A DNA stretch of 64,000 nt from Salvia splendens (GCF_004379255.2 NC_056034.1:38918887-38982886); one strand, 5' to 3'. Positions 33,906 through 44,640 are shown, counted from the first letter of the stretch. Numbers and translations are program-made. The notes: generated by a model from the letters alone, not told the origin.

Positions 33906-34074
33906 TACTCCCTCCGTCCCATTATAAATGAAACATTTGCTTTTCGGCACATGATTTTATGTAGTGTTGTCTTTTGAGTTAATAAGGAGAGAATAAAGTA
34001 AGAGAGATGAAAAATAGAGATGATATTGTTTCCAATTTAGGAAACGTTTTATTTTTAATGGGACAGATGGAGTA
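33906..34074. mobile_element. Stowaway MITE
   Basis: TACTCCCTCCGTCCCATTAT at the left, AATGGGACAGATGGAGTA at the right. Confidence 0.85.
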
Positions 34075-34239
34075 TAAAATATGAAAAATAAGTAAAAAAA
34101 AATGTAATTTGTGTACAGCCCAGCGGGCCAGCCAATCAGCCCAATCATCCCGATTTCTAATTTGGTTGTATTCTTCCAGCCCTAACACTCTAATTTTAGC
34201 TGGCTAATCGATCAGCCCATCGGGTTTGGGTTAAATTTG

Positions 34240-35319
34240 ATGTACATAATTTTGCAAACTGGCGAATAAATAAAATTTGAACTGATGTACGGACATTTGA
34301 AGAGGTGTAAATGAGGTTGGTCAGGGAACTTGCCTCTTCTAGCTACTTCGGAATATAGGCAATATATATGGAAAATTTCTTCCAAATTTTTACTGCCCGT
34401 GATCACTCAATTTCACTCTCTTCTTCGTTTGTTTTTTCTCATCAATTGTTATCCATCAGAAAATATAAAATTTTGCCCATGACTTTTGTTTCTACTTTTA
34501 AACATTTACTTATACATATCATACTCCACTACTCTATTTCTTATCCCGAATATTCACAACTATGTACAACTACAAACTACCTCTGTCCCATGATATTTAA
34601 GGTATTTATTTTGCAGTTATTTTGAAAAAATAATAATATATAGTTAAAATGAAGAAAAAGTAAAATAAAAAATATAATAATGTAGAAAATAGTCTTCTAT
34701 ATAGTTTTTTCTCTTTTACATTATTTTCTCTCTATTTTAACTATTTATTATTATTTTCTCAAAATAAGTGTGAAAAAGAAGTGACCGGATGAAGTACAAA
34801 ATATAGACACAAAACTTTAGTTTTAAAAGGTTTAATTTCATCGAAGAATTAAATATTAAAAAGTGTATAAGTGATGTAATGGGATAAAAATAAGTACATC
34901 TCAAAAACACAATAAATTTTTATTACCAAAATATTCCAAAGCCATACACAGGAAAAGAAAATAAAAAAAAAATCCAAATCATACATTACAATTTAAAATA
35001 TAACCCATATTAAAAAACAATAGTAGTAAAATATATTTGCTCATAATTCACAAAGAGAAATTTAAATTCATGAATCATCAATAATCACATGCATTTCCTA
35101 TACTACATTACATAGATATATTGTGCCTGTGGTTATAATCTCTTCTATATAGTAGTACATTTTTTTATATTCCCAACTCCACCTCCTCCAATTCAAATTA
35201 GAAGCTATACTATAAAATATACTAGTAAATAACAAATACACTACTCAGTAGTATTAACAAATACTCCTCCTACTACAAATTACAAAGAGTGAGAGAAAGA
35301 GCAAAACAGAGTGAAGAAA
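34240..35319 (+). promoter_or_regulatory. Upstream region of SUMO-like gene 2
   Basis: About 1 kb matching 22240-23240. It contains a Stowaway-like insertion at 34578-34796 that unit 1 lacks. The stretch TATAAAATATACTAG near 35211 is a TATA candidate about 105 bp before the ATG. The 5' leader AACAGAGTGAAGAAAATGGG matches that of gene 1. Confidence 0.55.
34578..34796. mobile_element. Stowaway-like MITE
   Basis: TACCTCTGTCCCATGATATT at the left and GTGACCGGATGAAGTA at the right; ends are eroded. Confidence 0.6.
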
Positions 35320-36732
35320 ATGGGAGAAAACACTGCTCTCAACCAACGTAAAATTGCAATTTCCATCAAGTCTCAGGTTATTCTTCTTCTCTCTTTCTCT
35401 GCTTGCGTCTGTTATTTTCGTCACTTTTTCTTGTTTATTCTATTCTCATGAAACAGAAGCATGATTTAATTATTTAAATAGTTAGTGCTATGTTAGGTGC
35501 TTCAAGTATAGGCTGGTGCAAAAATATCTTTTTTATAAAGGTTTTCATCACCATTTCACAATTTACCTTTTCTTTTATTTTCTATTTTTTAAAAGTTGGA
35601 CAAATCGTATTGGAAAACGAGACCTCTTCTCAATTTTATTTTATTTTTATTTTTTTTGTGTTTACTTATTTATAAAAATCTATTTAGAATAGAATATTAA
35701 TGAATGTTTTGTGATTTGTATGATGGAGAGACAATGTTTTTTAAGGTACCGAATGAAAAGAAAATGCAAGATTTGCTAAAAATTTATTGCAGAGGAAAAA
35801 ATTTCTTATATACTGAAATGTCGTTTATCCATAATGGTGATCGTATCCGACCTTCACTTAATCTCTTTCAGGTAACTTCTTATCATTTTTTCCAATTATT
35901 TTTAAGAGGCATGATAGATTATTTTGATGTTACTATAATGGAAGAATTGCCAATTTAATTACTAATTTTGATATAATTTGATTTAATTTTTTTTGAGAAA
36001 AAGTATTCATTTTAAAAAATCTTTTTGTATTTCTGGCTCCTCAAACTTCTTTTTAGTTGAGAGAGAATTAAAGTTTTAGTTTTGAAAGACTTAGTTCCTT
36101 ATTGGTACGATGGAATGAATTTGTATTCTTGCATTCCATTTACTTTTTTTAGTACTAGTACTATAATAGAATAAAATGCTCTTATGATGGATTGAATTAG
36201 AAATGAAATGGAAATACTAAGTAATTTTTTTCGCATTCCTACCTTTATTTTGTTCTTATCATCATTTCATCTCATTATCAATACGGTTTTAAGGACAAAA
36301 TAATTTGGAATACACGTTCAATATTTACTAGTAATGGTGAGTAGCCAATATCGAAATTCATTATTATCAATATGTGGCAACCCATATACTGAAACATTGA
36401 AACACATTTATTACATTTGATAAGTTACATCAAAACAACAAATTTTCAGAGATTATAATATTACATTAAATGAAAAGTATATATAGATCAAAATTGTTTA
36501 TTATGTTCAAAATAATGAATTTAGTAGCAAAACACAGTTCATTAGACATAACATGACATGATGTAGCATCCAAATCCTATTCTATGTAATTAATACTGCA
36601 TGTTACGTTATTAATCGATTTTACATATAGTAATTTTTTCATTTAAATTGGTAGCTTGCCATTGAAGATGGAGACGAGATAACTACCATGGCACATCAAG
36701 ATGGAGGTGGCAATCTGGCAGCTCTTGCATGA
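35320..36732 (+). CDS. SUMO-like ubiquitin-fold modifier 2 (3 exons; exon 2 acceptor mutated)
   Basis: Exons by homology: 35320-35376, 35722-35871, 36655-36732, giving 94 residues if spliced like gene 1: MGENTALNQRKIAISIKSQ, then DGETMFFKVPNEKKMQDLLK, SFIHNGDRIRPSLNLFQ, and LAIEDGDEITTMAHQDGGG plus NLAALA. All coding exons are open. But the base before exon 2 is T: the acceptor reads TTGTAT|GATGG where gene 1 has TTGTAG|GATGG. The next AGs lie 7 and 9 bases inside exon 2; the second (35729-35730) keeps the frame and would remove only Asp-Gly-Glu. Intron 2 holds repeat R1. It may be functional through the shifted site, or a young pseudogene. Confidence 0.7.
36290..36480 (-). repeat. Dispersed repeat R1, copy 3, inside intron 2 of SUMO-like gene 2
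   Basis: Reverse complement of the R1 block order (ACACGTTCAATATTTACTAG, ATATGTGGCAACCCATAT, AAACATTGAAACACATTTAT). Intron 2 of gene 1 keeps a shortened version near 30945-31016, so R1 was probably in the intron before the duplication. Confidence 0.65.
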
Positions 36733-37149
36733 GTTTAACAATGTGTCTTTATACGTGGTCTATTATCTAAATTGTAGTATGACTTTTGTTAACTCATGTT
36801 GTTTTTCTAAATTTCTAAGTACTACATTTTATGTTTAGTATCTTAATGTCAGAAAAATGTCTGAAAGTTTAGTTGATCTCCATGGAGTAAAATTTGCAAT
36901 TTTTAGTTCAAGATGTTTGTAACAACCCATGTTTTAAAACACCAATCGCGTTTTCTCTCTTATGTTTTGAGCTAATTCCAGAGACAATTCTACTTTTGTT
37001 CTAGAAAATTAATGGAATTCCATTTTAATGAAGAAGATTAGATTTATTCCGATTGGGGGAGTGACGCACAAGGGTTATGCGTCGTTATTATTGAACGACG
37101 CACAACCCTTATTCGTCGTTGGGTAACGACGCACAAGGATTATGCGTCA

Positions 37150-37211
37150 CACTGGTAAGCATTCCCGCCTATCACCCGGGTGACCCGGGTTCGATCCCTG
37201 GCAACGGAGCA
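37150..37211 (+). other. tRNA-Asp-like sequence (5' part lost), left arm of foldback
   Basis: GGTAAGCATTCCCGCCTATC, then ACCCGGGTGACCCGGGTTCG and ATCCCTGGCAACGG follow the D-loop to acceptor part of plant tRNA-Asp(GUC). The T-loop B box GGTTCGATCC is intact. The first ~16 bases of the tRNA are replaced by element sequence, so it is not a working tRNA gene. Confidence 0.75.
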
Positions 37212-37405
37212 TTTTTACTATTATTATTACTATTATTTATTAGAGTATAGTCACTGCTATTATAATATTCGTTTTGGGGGACCAATTAGATTGGGCATTT
37301 ATTCTTAACTTCTTTAATTAATTCTTTTATAAGAGTAATATCTATTTGCCAAAAACAAATGTTTAGAATAACTCATTTTTATCAAATACTAATCACTTAA
37401 AAAAA

Positions 37406-37468
37406 TGCGCCGTTGCCGGGGATCGAATCCAAGTCACCCGAGTGACAGGCGGGAATGCTTACCAGTGT
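37406..37468 (-). other. tRNA-Asp-like sequence, right arm of foldback
   Basis: On the minus strand: GGTAAGCATTCCCGCCTGTC, then ACTCGGGTGACTTGGATTCG and ATCCCCGGCAACGGCGCA. This copy keeps the acceptor end GGCGC but has changed the B box to GATTCGATCC, so the two arms have diverged in different parts. Confidence 0.75.
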
Positions 37469-37705
37469 GACGCATAAGGGTTATGCATCATTACGGTAAG
37501 ACGCATAACCCTTATGCGTCTTTTAACGACGCATAATCCTTGTGCGTCGTTACCCAACGACGCATAAGGGTTGTGCGTCGTTCAATAATAACGACGCATA
37601 ACCCTTGTGCGTCACTCCCCCAATCGGAATAAATCTAATCTCCTTCATTAAAATGGAATTCAATTAATTTTCTAGAACAAAAGTAGAATTGTTCCGCTAA
37701 TTCCA

Positions 37706-39452
37706 TGTTGAGTACTTAAGGTTGTAGCTGCCGTCAAATTTTTAATTCTGGTTTCGATGATCGTTTTTTTAGTTAGAAAAAAACTAAAACCCTTTAATCC
37801 TCCAACTACTTGATATAGCAGCTATGTATTTCAGCCAAAATTTACTGCTAATTTTTTTTATATCTTATAGTATCAATAGTAGAGTTGTGATCAATGTCGA
37901 ACCAATTTTAAAGACCGAACTAGAGACCAAATTAAGGCCATTAGATCTAGATTTTTTTTATGAGATGCGCTGCTGTGTAAATTATTTCGGACTTCATTAC
38001 AATCTCATTTTACTTCATTGTATTAGGTTTATTATTTCATTCCGGTACGTAATACCTTGAAACTACAATATGTTTTTACTTACTTCCAGTAGGTTTTGAA
38101 ATGATTCAACGCATGCTTAATTCGAATTCATTGACCAGGGTTTTTACTTTATTCACTATAAAAAAATGCAATTTATTTCAGTAGGTTTATTACTTCATTC
38201 AAAAACATTATTACTTTATTGGACAAGGTTTTTACTTCATTGCAGTAGGGCTTCACACGCTTCTACACATACTTTATTCAAATAGTTTATTACCACGTCA
38301 TTCCATGTTCTTATTACACCATTCAATTAGGCTATCATTCTATTTTGTTGTCAGCGCCATGGCGGCGATGATAGAGAGAGAACGGTACGCCACAGCGAAA
38401 CAGCCTTTACGTACTGGAATGAAGTAATAATCCTATTGGAATGAAGTAAAAACATACTGGAATAAAGTAATATATTCTGAAATGAAGTTAAATCCTCCTA
38501 ATATGTTAGTATGACTTATTTGCCCTGGGCTTAAGAAAAATAGGCTCGTGATGACGGCGAAAATAATTTATAAATTTGTGCATCTCATTCATAAAAAACT
38601 AGATCTAAAAACCCTAATTTGGTATAGTTTTGTTATTCGACAATAAGGAGTGGATTTACATATAATGAGACTCATCAATAGTTAATTTAATTAACTAGAA
38701 ATAAATAACAGTTGAGCCTGGGATCTCATTAAGGAGATTTGTTCGCTTTTGTCAATTGCTTCGCGAGAAATGGGGTTGTATCAATTTAAATGTTTGTCCA
38801 ATATGTTTTGTTTGAATTTGAGTATTAGATTAGATAGAAAATAGTGCATAAGGGTTTTCAGATTGGGAAAATTGAGGGTGAAGAAGACCGATTTTATTGG
38901 GCCATTTGGTTTTGGGCCTTGTTTCAAATAAATGTTGGGTTAGCTTAAGTTAATGTGGGACGATCAATCGCTTAAGTTTGGGCTAACTCCTGGTAGCATT
39001 AATTAATGTGATGGGCTGTGTGAATAAACTGAATTTTGGGCATAATAAACCTTGCCCCGTATAATCTATGGAGCTATAAGATATGTAGCATATCATTTTC
39101 ACGATACGGTATATCATATTGAAATTGTCATACCACGTATCACAATGAAAATTAGGTATAAGTAAAAATCATATCTTTATCATACCAAAAGTTTTGATCA
39201 ATTTTAATATCGTTACCGTACCATCCTTTTGGTATGCTGTAATCGGTATACCAATTCTTTTCGGCAATTCAAATTTTGGTACGGTACATTGTTATACGAT
39301 TATATAATATAATATTGTATATATATTGAATATATAAATATATTTAATGTTAAATATATTTGGTATTCGCGGTTTATATAAATTTATACCGTTACATTAC
39401 AGAAATCTTTAGATAAGGCAATATACTACGTCGAAAATCATGGTATACCAAA
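37706..39452. other. Intergenic DNA with GAATGAAGTAA-type motif clusters
   Basis: From about 38030 to 38500 the words TTTATTACTTCATTC and, further right, the complement GGAATGAAGTAATA recur many times, facing each other around 38340-38400; this looks like the subterminal repeats of an unclassified element. From 39060 to 39450 GGTATACC/GGTACGGTA words recur in AT-rich DNA. No gene seen. Confidence 0.45.
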
Positions 39453-39940
39453 TGATAGAAATCTATGGGTTCCATCTTAAAACCAATTGGTGATAAGAGG
39501 AGAGGCCCATGAGACTTATATAGTGGATTAAGCTCTTTGTGTACACTGATGTAGGATATTATTATATTAATTTTTATGCTTCAATTGCCAACACCCTCCC
39601 TCAAACCCTTCAAGGTGAATCTTGGAGGGGTTGGACTTTTTTTATGATCGATTGGACAATCGGCCCAATCTTTTTTTTGATCGGTTGGACCACTGGCCCA
39701 AATTTTCAACCCAGTTATACTGTTGGGTCAGTCATTTTTTTTCGGTTTCAGCCCAGACATACTGCTGGGTCAGTTAAATATGACCCACAATCGGCGACCC
39801 GCTCTGATACCATGATAGAAATCCATGGGTTCCATCTTAAAACCAATTCGTGATAAGAGGAGAGGCCCATGAGACTTATATAGTGGATTAAGCTCTTTGT
39901 GTACACCGATGTGGGATATTATTATTTATTATATTCATGG
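39453..39940 (-). mobile_element. TRIM element 1 (terminal-repeat retrotransposon in miniature)
   Basis: Left LTR 39453-39593 (141 bp, TGATAGAAAT...GCCAACA). The right LTR starts at 39813 and is intact for about 110 bp before it diverges. On the minus strand, TGGTATCAGAGC (39801-39812), complementary to initiator tRNA-Met, directly follows the LTR, and GGTTTGAGGGAGGG is the polypurine tract before the other LTR. The ~220-bp interior has no coding capacity. It belongs to the same family as 54008-54384. Confidence 0.85.
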
Positions 39941-40447
39941 TGTAACCATATTTCTCTAATAAAAGTATTTTCTTCACTTTCATCCTTGAAATAAAAATCT
40001 CCTTGCACTTTATCATTCCCAACGGAAATACTTAGATTACTCCAAAGTCTGAATTACAACGAGAATTCTACGTTCACACGTCTTCTAAAGGAAATTAATT
40101 ATGCTAATAAATCTGATTAATTCGAAAGAAGAGATCGAAATTTCGGGGCGTCACAATTTTCCCATATGAATTTTAATTATTGCATTTATAACCAAATTAT
40201 CCCCTTCGTTTCAAGGTAAATGTCACACGTGAGTATTGATACGAGATTTTAGAAGATGTTTTGTGTGTTAAATAGAAAAAATGTAGAGAGAAAAAAGTAA
40301 TTCAAGTAATAATGAATAGAGAGAAAGGTCGTTGAGTGTATGAATTTTTGCAAAAATAGAAATATAGTAACATATTTTATGTGACAAACTAAAAGTAAAA
40401 TTGCGACTTCTAATTTGGAATCGGAGCAGGGATGATGGGAATTGTAG
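39941..40447. other. AT-rich DNA upstream of the SUMO-like pseudogene
   Basis: A degraded MITE-like stretch may lie at about 40198-40432 (CCCCTTCGTTTCAAGG at its left, GGAATCGGAGCAGGG at its right). No exon 1 of the pseudogene was found. Confidence 0.4.
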
Positions 40448-40770
40448 GGTGAGGATGACGTGTACGCCTGAGTTTAGGGCGAGACAGAAATAAAAAAAAA
40501 TGTGCTAAAAAGTTATTGTAATGAAAAAACTAATGTTGTAGTATGAAACTCTGGATTTTACCTTAATGGTAACCAACTTTCTCGTAGAGGAATTGTAGCT
40601 CAGGTTATTTATTCATAATAAATACTCAAATCTTTGTGTCTTGCTCTAACATTATTTTTTGAAAATACAACTAATAATTAATATGTTTAATCTGTATTAT
40701 CAAGGTTGGGTTGAAGGAAGAGGAAGTAATTGATGTTGTGGCATCGGTCAGAATTTGCATTGCTGGATAA
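40448..40770 (+). pseudogene. SUMO-like pseudogene (relative of gene 3)
   Basis: Exon 2 remnant 40448-40603 and exon 3 remnant 40705-40770 align with gene 3 at 49988-50137 and 50226-50303 (shared: GTGCTAAAAAGTTATTGTAA, TTGTAGCTCAGGTTATTTAT, GTAATTGATGTTGTGGCA). Exon 2 meets a stop after eight codons (GCC TGA), has an extra 6 bp and an A run. Exon 3 ends early (VRICIAG stop), so the terminal Gly-Gly-Gly is gone. It cannot make a conjugatable modifier. Confidence 0.8.
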
Positions 40771-43200
40771 ATTCAAGTTTGGGGTAAAGTATGGTAAAAA
40801 GTTCCCAAATTGAGAACTTTTTTTTTCCGACTTTAGGCTAAAATGTCAATGAGAATATTCAGTTATCTATGCCAATTCAAACTCATTTCTATTAAATGCC
40901 ACATTAAACGGTAATTTTACTGAAACTATTTACACCAAATTTAAATATAAAAGAATATTCTATCTTCACTTTTTTATTTACCTATTTAATCATATCCATT
41001 TTATTTATAACTTAACAACAGAACATTTTATAATAAATGATTCATACTAATATATATTTAATTAATAAAAAATGACTCACCTTAAAAATTGAAATACATT
41101 AAACATATTACAATGATATTTAAATATTTTACTTCAATAATATTGAAAGATTTGTATTTTATTTACGGATTATTAGATTACATTTTCATTTTGTTTTCTA
41201 TTTTTTATTTAAAATTTATGCATTTGAAATGTAATTTTTTTTGTATAATCACTTTGTGTTATTGCTACATCTGTCACAAGTTAGTAGAGTCGTATTCTTT
41301 TCTCCGGATGTTCCAAAGTTGTTGAATTGTTTCATTTTTTTGGCAAAAAACTTTATTCTCTTTTATATTTTAGTCTCTCTTTCTCTCTCAGAATTTATTA
41401 TTTATCCCACTTTATTCTCTAAATTTTAACTTTTAAACTTCAATTTTTAAATCTTGTGTCCGAAAGAAACACCCCAACTTATTTGGACGAAGTGTGTACA
41501 TTATCTATTTTGTTCAATCTCAGTTTGTTTTATTTACTTTTTTTGTATTTTCTTATACCATTACATATCATATGTAATATCATAAATTGTTTGTCTAAAT
41601 TGATAAATTCACAACAATCATGTCTTCTAATTTAATCTATTAATTATATTATTAAAACTAAATAATTATAGCTCAAACACATAATCAAATTAAAGAACCC
41701 AAAACATAACTAGTTAAATGTACTTATCAATTTAATGTATTATACGTACTTATATTTAATCATTGATTATCTGAACTAATGCTTACATTAAATTCAGATC
41801 CATTGACATTTACTAAATTATTAAATACATTAATGCTTGTTAGTTTATATTTAATATAGCATGTAATTAAGACACAACCATTAATGCTTTAAATGAATAG
41901 GTATATATGAAAACAGAAGTCAATACAATTACAACACATATTCCAATCTGTAAATTAAATGATTAGGTATGAAAACGGAAGTCAATATAATTACAACACC
42001 TATCCTACGGAATTTTTTTTTTCATATTGATTAGTTTATACTACTCAATCACTTTTTCCTATCAATCTCTCTCCCTTTAATAAATTTAAATTGAAACTTA
42101 TGTCGTTCACTACTAATATTAATTTTGATTAACGGATGTAGCATAACTTAATTAAACCTAATTTATAGAAGCGTGTTTACCAATATACTATCTTTTTTTT
42201 TGCATTATGGATTTGAACTATATAAATATTCCCTAAATTTTAATGTTTGCACATTTGCAGACTCTGGACGTGGAAGGTATCTAGACTTAGAGATTTGGTC
42301 GTTTTAAATACTTTTGCATTTTTTGAAACTAACTAAAATACCCCACAACCACTAAAGAGCATTGAAGTATATATATTATTTTCAATTTATCTTATGTTTC
42401 TTCACATTAATTAATGTTCTCTTTCCTATGCATCATTTAATGTTCTTTGCCTATCTTTTATTCCCCTCTTCTCTTTTCCTTGTCATTTTTCTTTTCTCCT
42501 TTTCTTTACTTTCATTTGTTTTTGTACTCATAATTTAAGTGATTGATTTTTCATTTTCAATTCTCTTTATGCAAATATTGAAATTTTGATACTTATGTAT
42601 CAATTGGTAAATATCAATTGACTTTTGGCTCCGATGACTTTATGTGCATGATGAAGGAATGTAACAAAATCAATTAAGATTCACATTATAAAAGAGTTTT
42701 TGAATGTTATAGATTAACACTAAGTTGATATATTTATTCAGAGAATCAAAGGCTTATCATTAGAAGGCTTGGGGATAAACACATTTTGGCATACGAGCTG
42801 TCGGCCAACATTACTAACACTAAGGGGGTGTTCGGTTTGTAAGATTGTATTCGGGATTAAATTTGTAGTGGGTTTGGTTCATGAGATTCAACCTCACTCC
42901 TAGATGGATAATCATGGAATAATTAGTCATAGCTAACCAACCCCCTATGACTAAAATAATCCCACAACTCAATCCTATATTGTATTTTCATATTATTTTA
43001 TCTTGAAAACCGAAAACCTATATATGTGCGCAAGTTAACGTTCAATACTTACTAATCATGGTGAGTGCAATTGTCGGCAACTTCGAAATGCATTGATGTC
43101 AATTAGTGGCAACCCCTATACCAAAACATTGAAACCTGTGCATTACATTTTAAAAGTTACGTCAAAATAACAAGATCAAAGATTGCGATTTAAATGATAA
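40771..43200. other. AT-rich DNA, partly duplicated with 50640-52030
   Basis: CTAAAATGTCAATGAG (40851/50733), TTAATGTATTA with ACTTATATTTAATCAT (41736/51298) and AGTCAATATAATTACAACAC (41980, compare 51974) keep the same order in both segments, so pseudogene and gene 3 were duplicated with their downstream DNA. Repeat R1 lies reversed at 43030-43200. No gene seen. Confidence 0.6.
43030..43200 (-). repeat. Dispersed repeat R1, copy 4
   Basis: Reverse complement of R1 (TTACTAATCATGGTGAGTGC, GTGGCAACCCCTATACC, AAAGATTGCGATTTAAATGA). It is followed, after a MITE-like piece, by ATGTTCAAAATAATAAATTT and AGCAAAACACAATTAATTAG (43450-43495), which match intron 2 of SUMO-like genes 1 and 2; this may be the relic of another SUMO-like intron. 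Confidence 0.6.
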
Positions 43201-43410
43201 TACTCCAAAAATAGTTCCATGTGTGGAAGATACAACTTTAAATACGAAATTAGAAAAATATAAGAGAATATGAAAATAAAATAGAAGAGAGAAATATCAA
43301 AAGTGACTAATAGATTGAGAATAACTGTTCAATTTTAGTAGTATTAGACTAATTTTGGTGGACATACGATAAAAGGAAAAATGAAATATTTTTTATAGGC
43401 GGAGGGAGTA
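43201..43410. mobile_element. Stowaway-like MITE
   Basis: Right end ATAGGCGGAGGGAGTA is typical; the left end TACTCCAAAAATAG is eroded. Confidence 0.5.
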
Positions 43411-43941
43411 TTTTCCGAAAATAAAAATTATAGATCAACATTGTTTACCATGTTCAAAATAATAAATTTGGTAGCAAAACACAATTAATTAGATACAACA
43501 TGTGCAACTTTCGCTAACATTGAATTCATAAAAATCAAAGCTAGATTTGTTCGTTTTCTCTATAACTTCAAATAAATGAATAAAATAACAAATCAAGCTT
43601 TGATTTTTTATGAATTTTGTGAAAATTTTAAATTTTCAAGAACATTTTTTATGTATTAGAATCGAACGAAATATGTAAAACAAAACAAACAACACTAAAC
43701 GAGAGTCGAACGAGAGTGATGCTCACATAAGGTATGTACCATAATAAAAAAAGGAAATGACTCAACTCAGTTGGTACATCTCGAAAAGGGATACGACTCA
43801 ACTTAATTGGGACGGATGGAGCATAATATTTTAACATAGAATCCAAATGAATCCGAAAACATTCATTCAAGAAAAAAAAACTCATCAAGTTAGATACAAT
43901 AAATAACGACAATAGTTATAATCGAAAAACAAATCAAAAAG
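43411..43941. other. AT-rich DNA before the intact copia element
   Basis: Holds the SUMO intron-like segment at 43450-43500 and a MITE-like end (GGGACGGATGGAGCATA, near 43810). No gene seen. Confidence 0.45.
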
Positions 43942-43946
43942 AGAAA

Positions 43947-44606
43947 TGTTAGTGTTTGAGCTCATCAAGATCGGATTGAGCTGGTGGAAGAATCAAGTCA
44001 GGAAATAGCCGTTGGGAACCAAAACAGGAACTAGCCGTTGGAAACGGTTATAACCGTGTTCGGCAAAAGGAGATGTTCGGCCAAAGGAAGCTGTTCGGCA
44101 AAAGGAAGCTGTTCAGCAATTGGAAGCTGTTCAGCAATTGGAAGCTGTTCGGCAATTGGAAGCTGTTCGGCAAAAGGAAGCTGTTCGGCAATTGGAAGCT
44201 GTTCGGCAATTGGAAGCTGTTCGGCAAAGGAAGCTGTTCGGCGGTTTTCTTGATCGATACTTCTTAAGGGAGTTGCGATTCATTCCGGAACTAACAACAA
44301 CAGAAATCAAAAGTGATAGAGAGAGAATTCAAGAGAGGAAGTGTTATCTTTCAGCTGTGCGTTTTTAGCTCTCGAAGCAAGAAGTTTTCGGGCGAGTTGA
44401 GGGTTTTCCATCTTGTAAATTCTTGAGAGTTTTGAGTGCTCTTATGTTTGTAATTTCTCGAGTGATCAATAAAGAAACACACCAGATTCTGCCCGTGGAT
44501 GTAGGCTTACGCCGAACCACGTAATTCGCTTGTGTTTCTTCCTTGCATGTTGTCATTTCATTAATTTTGCATTTCGATCATCACAACCGTAGGTTCGCTC
44601 TTCACA
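43947..44606 (+). repeat. 5' LTR of copia E
   Basis: 660 bp, TGTTAGTGTTTGAGC to GCTCTTCACA. The U3 part (44068-44245) is a tandem array of about ten 17-18-bp units based on AGCTGTTCGGCAATTGGA, with CAAAAGGA and CAGCAATTGGA variants. CGATCAATAAAGAAAC-like sequence near 44464 may hold the polyadenylation signal. Confidence 0.92.
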
Positions 44607-44640
44607 ACGTGGCGCCGTCTGTGGGAAATTCGTCCACTGA
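44607..44640 (+). promoter_or_regulatory. Probable primer-binding region of copia E
   Basis: Three bases after the LTR, TGGCGCCGTCTGTGGGA occurs. TGGCGCC is the complement of a tRNA 3' end GGCGCCA. I do not assign the tRNA: tRNA-Asp shares the last seven bases, but the following bases differ. Confidence 0.5.

Larger units (their letters stand above)
36971..37705. mobile_element. MULE-like foldback element with tRNA-Asp-derived arms and 10-bp target duplication
   Basis: The element (36981-37695) starts GAGACAATTCTACTTTTG and ends with the complement, GGAACAATTCTACTTTTG. GCTAATTCCA flanks it at 36971-36980 and 37696-37705. Ends beginning GAGA/GGAA and a 9-10-bp duplication fit Mutator-like elements. 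The arms are long (about 230 and 290 bp) and mirror each other: terminal repeat, arrays of GACGCA-n-AAGGGTT-n-TGCGTC palindromes, then tRNA-Asp-like sequence (37150-37211 plus, 37406-37468 minus). The ~195-bp AT-rich loop has no frame. The right arm has about 60 bp of extra palindrome units. It lies 239 bp after the stop of SUMO-like gene 2. Confidence 0.8.

Noticed and set aside
37150..37211. A functional tRNA-Asp gene
   Set aside because: The first ~16 bases of the tRNA, including the 5' acceptor strand, are absent in both arms, so no cloverleaf can close. It is tRNA-derived sequence in a transposon.
37030..37620. A CRISPR-like array, suggested by regularly spaced palindromic repeats
   Set aside because: Spacing is irregular, the units sit in the mirror-image arms of a transposon, and the genome is a plant nuclear genome with spliced genes.
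44038..44253. A repetitive SCSAIG-type protein encoded in the LTR
   Set aside because: Three frames across the same tandem repeat are open, and the same frames occur in the other LTR. This is what a short tandem repeat without stops produces, with no sign of translation.
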